64,000 nucleotides of DNA from Reticulitermes speratus (taxonomy: Eukaryota > Arthropoda > Insecta > Blattodea > Rhinotermitidae), in NCBI GenBank assembly GCA_021186555.1, contig JAJKFL010000005.1:51617635-51681634 (forward strand). Reading direction: 5' to 3'. This document shows, piece after piece, positions 56,432-64,000 of this stretch. Numbering within the stretch: position 1 is the stretch's first letter; every line of letters starts with the position of its first letter. The position numbers were made by a program, and so were the translations under genes. Under the pieces are notes generated by a model. It did no database searches. It saw nothing but the letters and a program-made list of their open reading frames with translations, and was not told the DNA's origin.

Positions 56432-56605
56432 ATTATAGCGATAAGCCTTCAAGCTGGACCATCCGGGGCTCGAGTCCCGGTAGATTCAATATCTTTTCTC
56501 CAAAACGTCCTGACTATCTCTGGAACCCACCCAGCCTCCTCTTAAATGGGTACCGGGTTGTTTTCCTGGTGTAAACAACAGTAAGCGACACTCGGAATGA
56601 TGAGG
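56432..56605 (+). mobile_element. SINE family B, diverged
   Basis: B box 'ggggctcgagtcccgg', body 'cacccagcctcctcttaaat' and 'gggtaccgggttgttttcc'; the 3' half is missing. Confidence 0.6.
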
Positions 56606-56614
56606 GCAGATAAC

Positions 56615-57197
56615 ATTCAAAATACTCATTCATAACATCAACGAATGAATATTTGGTACATAAAATACATCCTTATATTGCTGCTACATGTTTCGCCGTC
56701 ATTTGCGCTATCTTCAGGGCGCTTTACACCAAGTTACTTCTTACACGGAACTCACTACCCATCATACAGGGACAAATATACTTAAAGTTTCCAAGACAAT
56801 ATTATATGTTTTTATTAAAAGGAAAAACTACAGCATATCAACATACAACTGTTTGAAAATAATTAACGGAAACACCGTAAAAATATAACTTTTTTTTGTT
56901 TTAATGTATTATACTTTTTATAAAATGTCTATACCATCTTAATCACCAATTAAGGAACCTGTATGTTGACACCAGCTGCATGAATATTGTAATATAATAT
57001 GAATTACTTTGTAATGTATTACATTTTAGTAAGTCTTAAATTTGAGCATAAAGCTCCCTGAAGGTGGTTCATGTGACGCCGAAACATGTAGGAAAAATAT
57101 ACGAATATATTTTTAAGTATCAATTGTACATTTGTTGGCGCTATGAATGAATATTTCAGTCGAGACGCACGGAACAAATAGTGTAAAAATTCAAAAT
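56615..57197. mobile_element. Foldback element K, 9-bp direct repeats
   Basis: Terminal segments 'actcattcataacatcaacg' and 'gttggcgctatgaatgaat' are inverted. A right tail carries 'gagacgcacggaacaa'. The 9-mer 'attcaaaat' sits at 56615-56623 and 57189-57197. Motifs at 56680-56725 (minus) and 57053-57096 (plus) are hammerhead-like. Confidence 0.65.
57053..57096 (+). ncRNA. Hammerhead-like motif, right arm of K
   Basis: CUCC, CUGAAGG (last A changed), GGUUC..GACGCC hairpin, GAAAC, AUGU, A, GGA. Decayed core. Confidence 0.45.
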
Positions 57198-57206
57198 TCT
57201 GGACCG

Positions 57207-57645
57207 AACTCTTGAAGATGACAAAGAGTAAGCATGCATAAAGACATGTCAGTTCCTTCAGCAAAAGCATCTCAGAGTCGTCACAGATGTAATGCAGTTG
57301 CTACAAATTATACATTTAGAGGGTTGGCGTGACAGTCTGTACATTAACTGTAAGAACATCCAAAGCTGCCTAAGCTCCTTAGTGAACTAAGCATTAATTA
57401 CTGATGTTACAGAATTTGTTGGAATGGGAGCGCTCCGAATTTGAGCTACATATTGCACAGGAATTTAAAATTAATTTTCAGATTGCGACGTTTGAGACTG
57501 TCACGACAGTGTCGCCTTGTTGAGAGCAATTAGTTAACGACGATTCCGACGAGATTGCTGCGTCCATCTTTAGGGTTTGTCCTGTCGAAGGAAACTCGGT
57601 ACATTGCATAGATTCCGAAGATGGAGACGACGAGCTGTTGCGAAA
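57207..57645 (+). other. Region with two decayed GUC-class motifs
   Basis: 57207-57257 pairs GAACU with AGUUC around UUGAAGA and ACAUGUC. 57595-57645 has CCGAAGA, a hairpin and GAAACGUCGGCC. Neither has a complete core. Nothing else is seen. Confidence 0.35.
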
Positions 57646-58550
57646 CGTCGGCCACTACTTACCATTTGACACGACTCCATATCCCAGAAGATATGAAATA
57701 TTAAAATTTCATAAGCCAGGGTGTAACGTAACAAAAAAAAAAGTGGAATTGCGCACGAACAAAATAGATGAGGAAATTTTGATCAGATACACAAGAATCC
57801 AATACTATCAGCTTTAACACATATTTAACACAGCGTGTACCACTGCTTTGCTATTTTGTGCATTGCCAATTTTATTATTACTTTTTTTAAATTAATAACT
57901 GAAAAGTAAGGGCTACATTTTGGTTTAGAAGTGATTTTCTGTGCCGGTACACAACGGTACGACATAACCGGTACCTTTATTGAGGGTAGCACATTAGACG
58001 AGTATTACAAACTCAGAACTCACTACAAATACACCTTGTTTGTTGTTTGTATTCCAGCAATATTTTTCACAGTATGAAACAACAAATTTAAAAAAATCTT
58101 TCAGCATTTTTAAGACCCGGGCAATGAATGTTTTCAACTTTACATGCTGTCAAGGTGGGAGTACGGGCGCTTTTTTTACAGAAATATCACGGGGTGTTGG
58201 AATATAATATATTTATTTGAAATTTGTTCTTACCTTGCCGGTGAATTGGAGAGGATGTGCCACATTGTTTGCCCGCTCATTGTAGAGTTTTATGCACGGC
58301 TGTGTGAAACAGGATGAGACGGCACAAGAGAATGACATGGGAGCAGGCAGTATTGGGTTCGCACCTGTTTAGTTATTCATGTATTCTGCACTGTCGCACT
58401 GCCATGACACCCGCAAAATTTTGACTCTGTCGTGTATACATAACGGACGTATAGAACAGTAAACTGCTATTTCCCTGGAGAAATTTATTGGAAATTCTGT
58501 ATAGAAACAGAGCTTCTCAGGTTCTGTAAAAGCATTAACGATTATTAAGG
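57646..58550. other. No recognisable feature
   Basis: Nothing recognised in 0.9 kb. Confidence 0.5.
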
Positions 58551-59020
58551 CCTCTGTCTACAGGTAAGTGGCACCGTGTTCTATCCATTTAAGGTCACTG
58601 TCTTCAGTTATGTGACACCGTGTTCTAGCCACTTAAGGTCACTGTCTTCAGGCATGTGACACCTTGTAACCATTTAAGGTCACTGTCTTCAGTTATGTGA
58701 CACAGTGTTCTAGCCACTTAAGGTCACTGTCTTCAGGTATGTGACGCCCTGTTCTAGCCACTTAAGGTCACTGTCTTCAGGTATGTGACACCTTGTTGTA
58801 ACCATTTAAGGCCACTGTCTTCGGGTATGTGACACCTTGTTGTAACCATTTAAGTCCACTATCTTCAGGTATGTGACACCTTGTTGTAACCATTTAAGGT
58901 CACTGTCTTCAGGTACGTGAAGGTTTTCTAACCATTTAAGGCCACTGTTTTCAGGCGTGTGACACCGTGTAATAACTATTTAAGGTCACGGTCTTCAGGT
59001 ATATGACCGTGATCTCACTA
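58551..59020. repeat. 45-bp tandem repeat, about 10 copies
   Basis: Unit 'aaggtcactgtcttcaggta' plus 'tgtgacaccttgttgtaacc' plus 'attt', with an alternate end 'ttctagccactt'. Two end variants are clustered, showing separate rounds of amplification. Confidence 0.92.
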
Positions 59021-59745
59021 TTTGAGGCCTTTAAAGCATAATGGTTACGATATGTACCCGGCCGTATTATCGAGCTGGCAGAGTTTCCTTAATTTGATTC
59101 CAGATTGTGACTTCAGTCACAAACAAATTGCTCTATGTCTGGCATTAGTCACAAGCAGAGACTTAGACTTTTGAACTAGGCAATTTTGGAGACAACAGGA
59201 ACATACACCGTTCATTTTACATAAGAACAACTTTTTAACATCTGTTTGCGGTCGCTATCATAAGTAGCTGAACTCCTTTCCTTTATGCAGAGTGTTTTGT
59301 AGACAGCGCAGCCACGAAATATTTCATAAGTTACGTGTCCGCCCGACTTCACGCGAGGAGCGTCCGACTCTTTCAGTGTCAGTGCGCGCATAGAGAAAAA
59401 TCTCGCTAATAAATCGTGACTGTTTTATTTCTGTTAATAAAATTTTAAAGACATGATTTATAGTACTTCATGGACACCATCTGCATGAATATTTACAAGA
59501 GGCTGTATAATATAAAATGCATATGTCCTGTTATATTTGTGTGCGTGCGTGCTTACACGCAAAGTACGATGCTATTTAGAAAGTCCAACTTAATCTGAAG
59601 CACACAATGCACTTGCTTTCTGAAGTGTGTTCGTAACAATGATCAATTATCTATTGTAAAAGGGGCAAAACCTGTCGCAGTTTGTATGGTTGATTGGTCG
59701 CTTACATAATAAATACACACGATAATATCTTATGATAGCCCCATT
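59021..59745. other. No recognisable feature
   Basis: Nothing recognised. Confidence 0.45.
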
Positions 59746-59748
59746 AGG

Positions 59749-60046
59749 TGGGGCGCGCTCTGGCTTAGTTGGTTGAGGCACTACGCTACAAACCGGAACG
59801 TCCGATGGTGTCATTGGAATTAATTCATTGACATAATCGTTTCGGCCGCACTATGGCCCTGGGGTCGACTCAGCCTCTAACAGAAATGAGTACCAGGAAT
59901 ATTTCCTGGGGGGTAAAGGCGGCCGGTGCGTAGGGCTAACAACCTTACCACCTTCATGTGCCGATTGTCTAGAAATCTGGGAGCCTCAACCTCCTGGACC
60001 CCTCAGGGCCTGTCTAGGCCTGTAATGGGGTTCCTTTACCTTTTTA
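59749..60046 (+). mobile_element. SINE family D, with A box
   Basis: A box-like 'tggcttagttggttgaggca', a decayed B box, then the family D body and end 'ctgtctaggcctgtaatggg'. Confidence 0.85.
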
Positions 60047-60055
60047 CCCCCATTA

Positions 60056-60815
60056 GGTTTTGTGCCCCACTTGCCGGTACAAATTAATTTTTGTCGTATT
60101 ATAGATCCAGAATTCGTTACATAAATTTGCGTACAAATTTTAAGCTTCCGCCTGTGCTGCTTGTTTTCATTGCCTGCATTATTTATTTCAACTTTTAGTT
60201 GGGATGTATATTATATCATTGTGGAGCAACTGATGTGTCCTTTTTAACTTCTAGGCTACAGATCTTCTCGGAGTTAAAACTTTAAAGACTAAAATAGACT
60301 AAAAATTAACATTATAGATAACGACTCTTTTCTTGTCTCACGGGGAACAAACACAATGTGGATTTAATTGAATAAAAGTTGGTGAATGTTGTATAGGCAA
60401 ATAATGACTTTATTGTAAGTGGATATTAGGAAACACATACATGCAATGTGTGGGTAAAGTGAAGATCATTTGATGTTAAACATGGAGGTATATAAAGTAA
60501 CCACTGGGCTTTAAAGAGACAAGCTTAGTATACTTAATAAAAATCCGGCTTCATGTAAAGACCTCCTAAATTGGAATTACGTTTAGAGGTAATTTCCTTC
60601 TGTGTGGAAGCCGATATTAACATGGCGGATTGTACGTGCGTATTTGTCGCAATTATGATCCTGTAATATTGTAAGTGTTGAAGTATTTTTATAGGGCAGT
60701 GTGCGCCACAAATTAGGCCTGTTTGCTATAGCAAACATGCACGATTTTGGTAATATCCGACTTTGGATTTGCGGAACCAACTCTTCCGTTAGTTTGGGAA
60801 TAATATATATCGAAA
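60056..60815. other. No recognisable feature
   Basis: Nothing recognised. Confidence 0.45.
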
Positions 60816-60829
60816 TGTTAGGTAGGAGG

Positions 60830-60965
60830 CGGTCCTGGTAGAACTGACAGTAATATCTTTTGGGAATGAGGAACATTTCTGAGGATCACAAGACAGAGGG
60901 TCTCTGTTCCTACGTTTGAACCCGGAACCTCTCGAATATAACCCACACATTCGATGCTGTCTATA
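60830..60965 (-). mobile_element. Possible tRNA-derived SINE remnant
   Basis: Minus strand has a B box-like 'ggttccgggttcaaacg' and a translation resembling a read-through SINE. No second copy in the window supports it. Confidence 0.35.
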
Positions 60966-61039
60966 GCGGTGAAGAGAAGTATCATAGCATTCATACCAAT
61001 CATGGGATTGCAGTGTTGCTCTTCCTGGACCCGCGTTTG

Positions 61040-61165
61040 CAACAACTAACTAACTAACTAACCAACCAACCAAACAACCGATTATCTGGCTGACTGATTA
61101 ACTGACTAACTGAAGGACTGACTGAATTACTGACTAACTAAATAACTAACTAACTAAGTCCCTTG
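61040..61165. repeat. CTAA/CTGA tetranucleotide repeat
   Basis: Runs of 'actaactaactaacc' and 'tgactgactg', typical of the tails of LINE copies here. Confidence 0.7.
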
Positions 61166-61369
61166 GTACTGCAGCTTGTGATGATAGGAAAGTATTCAGC
61201 ACTGAAACTAAAACACTAGACAGGAGAAACCTAAGTGCCCAGAATGAAACCTGCTCTGAGCAACTTTATTCACCACAAATCCCACGTATACATACTATAT
61301 TGGGATTGAATCGGGACATTCACTGTGAAATACCGGAAACTAACCGCCTGAGAAATGGCGCGGCCTGAC

Positions 61370-61560
61370 TGACTGACTTAATAGTCCTTCTTGATAAACT
61401 GAATTTCTATCTTTCTGGGAAATTTATCTCCTTTTATAGAACCGGACTGTTCATTATCGGATCCACAAGAGCTTACCACTGATCCCTCTTTCCAAGAAAC
61501 TAAGCCCATGGTATATTTTCTTGACGTTGAAAGCTAGATGCTTAGCTTTCTTAAAAGTCC
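61370..61560 (-). pseudogene. Possible LINE 3' end remnant
   Basis: Order of 'gtccttcttga', 'aagctaagcat'-like and 'atccacaagagcttaccact' parallels the minus-strand LINE tail at 36691-36915, but divergence is high. Confidence 0.35.
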
Positions 61561-61764
61561 CTGCTTTGAAGGACCACGAAGTTTAATTTTGGTTTCTTGT
61601 AAAGCCCTCAGTTGCGCCCTATCCTCAGTCAGACGAATTTAGCCCAACTACAACAAACAGTCTTTAAGACGTGTCGTAACACTGCTTTGCAATCTACACG
61701 TACCCTTGGAGGGAGGATGGAGAAAAGTACATGGCAAGGAGCTTCGTAATCTATTTCTCATTAT

Positions 61765-62085
61765 ACGTAATAAAATTTATCAAAACGAGTAAGATGAGAT
61801 GGACGGGGCATGTGGCACGCATGCGGGAGAAAAGTAAACTGTAGAGGGGTCTGGTGGATAAACATGAAGGAAGGAGTCCGCTCGGAAGACCTAAGCTTAG
61901 ATGGGTGATAATATTAAAAATGGCTTTAAGGGATATGATGGGAGCGTGTACTGGATTTATCTGGCTCAAGATGGGGACAAATGACAGGCTGTTGTGAACG
62001 CGGCAATGAACTTAAGGTTTCTTAAAATTTCGCGAATTTCTGAACTAGCTAAGGAGATGTCAGTGCTTGTAGAAGGACTTTAAAG
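61765..62085 (+). pseudogene. LINE C-terminus and 3' UTR, decayed
   Basis: Plus strand: 'agatggacggggcatgtggc' (R-W-T-G-H-V-A), 'agatgggtgataatatt', 'tggctcaagatggggaca' and the UTR 'gaactagctaagga' follow the 46785 family. Several stops are present. Confidence 0.68.
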
Positions 62086-62805
62086 TTAGGTATACAGTAT
62101 TATCTTGCCTTGATAACTTCCGATTAAAATTTTGTCTGCATTACTCTTATGGCCCTGTAGCCTACATCTCATCTTTAGAATTATAAATTGAGAGTGCATA
62201 TGTTAATGTTCTGCATTGTGCACATTTCTCCTTTACCGCGATGCATTTTGCTTGTGTTTTATACCGCTCTTTGACCTGTGTGTCGCTTTTGTTCCAATAA
62301 ACCTGACAGTGTTCAGGTTACACGTTCGCCCCAGCAACAAGAGTAGCTCCTCGTTTTAGCGGAACGCCTTAAGGAAATTGCAGATGCGGTGTGGGAAGGG
62401 GTGTATGTATATAAGCATCAAGGTTGTCCAACCCCATCCCTTTCCAACCCTCAGCTAACCGCCCTTCACTTTCAAGGAGGAAGTTATGACGAAGTTGGTA
62501 GCAGCTGCTGGCAAGAAACGAAGTACTCGGTGTGTAGATTACTTGGTGACATTTGGAGAGATTATCAGTGCTTGCTGGTGTTTTGTGTGTCTGTGTGTGT
62601 TACTTCTGTGGTTTTAATAAGCGAAGAGACGCAACTTAGAGCATTTCTGTTCATTTTTCTAAACGCAAGGAAGTAAAAATATTGTCTCTGTGTGAATTTG
62701 TACGTGAAAGTCATACAGGTGTGTCTGTTGCCTGTATTATTATTATTTTCACCTCTCAGTTAACATTTGGACAGCTGAAAAAGGGGAAGGCAAGAGAGAT
62801 AAAGG
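62086..62805. other. No recognisable feature
   Basis: Nothing recognised. Confidence 0.45.
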
Positions 62806-62807
62806 CG

Positions 62808-63012
62808 GCGTGCACACCGAAGAAACTGGTTTTAAGCAATTAGTTTTATGAAACGTGAAATTACTGCCGCATTTACTTTGATTCCCGATACCAAGAAGTA
62901 AGAATAGCGACAGGAGCGTAATTTGAATTTCACGCAACGGTAGTTTCATGCAACTGTAATTTCACGTTTCTTGCAACTAATTGCTTTGAAACCAGATTTT
63001 TGTGCGCATGTA
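62808..63012. mobile_element. Foldback MITE, unclassified
   Basis: Inverted arms: 'aagcaattagttttatgaaa' and 'gtgaaattactg' on the left against 'cagttgcat'-type sequence, 'tttcacgtttcttgcaacta' and 'attgctttgaaacc' on the right. Termini are 'gcgtgcacac' and 'gtgcgcatg'. No coding capacity. Confidence 0.65.
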
Positions 63013-63835
63013 TTACTTGAATAGCACAAATGTTTTATACTCGGATGTAATGTAAATTGTGGGCTATAAGTCACCCGCAATGTGTTAAAATAATTTATTA
63101 TATTATTATTATTATTAATTATTATTATTATTATTAATAGTATGTCAATACAGTTACACTAAAATAAAGAAATAAGCACAGGAAAGTGTTCAGGCGTCAT
63201 ACAACAATAAAATTCGCAGATAATTACTTGTTTATTGGGGGGGGGGGGGTCATTTTGAAATTATTTAGTTATATAATATTATAACTCGTTTATCTCTTTA
63301 ATGAGTTACTTATGGGCCATTCTGCATATTTTAACAATTTAGGACACATAAATATTACAGGGGTGAAAATGTTAATTATATTGTAAAGCCTGTCGACAAA
63401 GTGAATTGAATTCAACGGATACTGCCTTTAGTGGATCTCTCCTTTCCCGTGATATTACTGTACAACACCCGTAATAAACGGAAACTGATGGAACAGACAC
63501 CCTTAATAAAAGGAAACTCATCAACGTGCGAACTAAGAGGAAGAAAACTATCGAAAAGCAGCCTGCATTTTTAGTTTTCTCTCATTATAAGTTTTGTTTT
63601 TTTTTTCTGTGTGAGACGTTTCCTGTAATATAGCTTGAAAAAAAATTATTTTACAGATGTGGAAGAATTAAATCTGATCACACACGTGTCCAGTATCTAC
63701 GTCACAGTCGATATAGTCATAAAGACCAACTGGTTAATGGCACTTCGGTAAATAAATACTTATTGTGAGGCTTAAAAGAATCAAAATAACATCTTGTGGG
63801 CAAATGCAATGGGCTGTAATCTAAAACAGTTCATA
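63013..63835. other. Mostly featureless
   Basis: (ATT)n near 63098-63138 and a G run at 63237-63250. No gene. Confidence 0.45.
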
Positions 63836-63839
63836 AAAC

Positions 63840-64000
63840 GAAGGGTAATATTCACCCTATAACAGTCCATGAGGGCACAGGGGGGAGTGGAGGTAAGGCG
63901 CTACTCTTTTACCTCAGAACTAGATTCAGATGAGTTATTAACCTCACTCCTGGACCCTAAACAGATATCCGGTACCCATTGTACAGGGCCGGTCCGGACG
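63840..64000 (-). mobile_element. SINE family B, cut by the window edge
   Basis: Minus strand body 'ggtgaatattaccctt' at its 3' end, 'tgggtaccggatatctg' and the complement of 'gggccggtccggacg' at the edge. The head lies beyond the window. Confidence 0.8.

Overview
This window looks like intergenic or intronic DNA from a large, repeat-rich arthropod genome. I found no convincing host gene: no long open frame survives outside repeats, and every protein similarity I recognise belongs to a transposable element. The tRNA-headed SINEs and the LINE protein tails match what I remember of cockroach repeats, especially Periplaneta americana. That species call is inference from memory and needs a database search.

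Layout. (1) 1-6 kb: LINE remnants, a SINE, a hAT-type MITE, two palindromic elements, and an almost full-length but frameshifted mariner (4694-5977). (2) 7.2-8.8 kb: two tandem arrays, one built around a perfect palindrome. (3) 9-23 kb: SINEs of several families, including one with six tandem tRNA-like heads (21044-21653), plus more palindromic elements. (4) 23-38 kb: SINEs, LINE tails and a run of palindromic elements between long featureless AT-rich stretches. (5) 41.4-42.8 kb: a LINE reverse-transcriptase C-terminus in which a 56-bp piece has expanded to about 21 copies. (6) 43-51 kb: an internally deleted mariner-like element, an RTE-type LINE tail, a second hAT MITE, and other copies of families seen earlier. 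(7) 51-64 kb: palindromic elements, a roughly 1-kb TAC microsatellite, a 45-bp tandem array, SINEs and LINE tails.

The most interesting signal is a set of more than 20 sites with the layout of a hammerhead ribozyme. Each has stem I, then CUGANGA, one extra base, a stem-II hairpin, GAAAC, a short self-complementary stem III, a cleavage triplet, and the matching strand of stem I. About six look intact (14663-14709 -, 33229-33275 +, 38296-38338 -, 38555-38597 +, 43176-43219 +, 51213-51259 -). Most sit as divergent pairs in the two arms of foldback elements of 190-625 bp. Those elements have a one-sided tail carrying CACCGTGCAT and direct repeats of 9-14 bp at their ends. Hammerheads are known in Penelope-like retroelements, so the likeliest reading is a swarm of short, non-autonomous, Penelope-related elements. 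No Penelope reverse transcriptase or GIY-YIG nuclease is visible here.

No genes work together in this window. Its biology is that of parasitic DNA: tRNA-derived SINEs presumably moved by LINEs, mariner and hAT derivatives that need enzymes encoded elsewhere, and ribozyme-bearing foldback elements.
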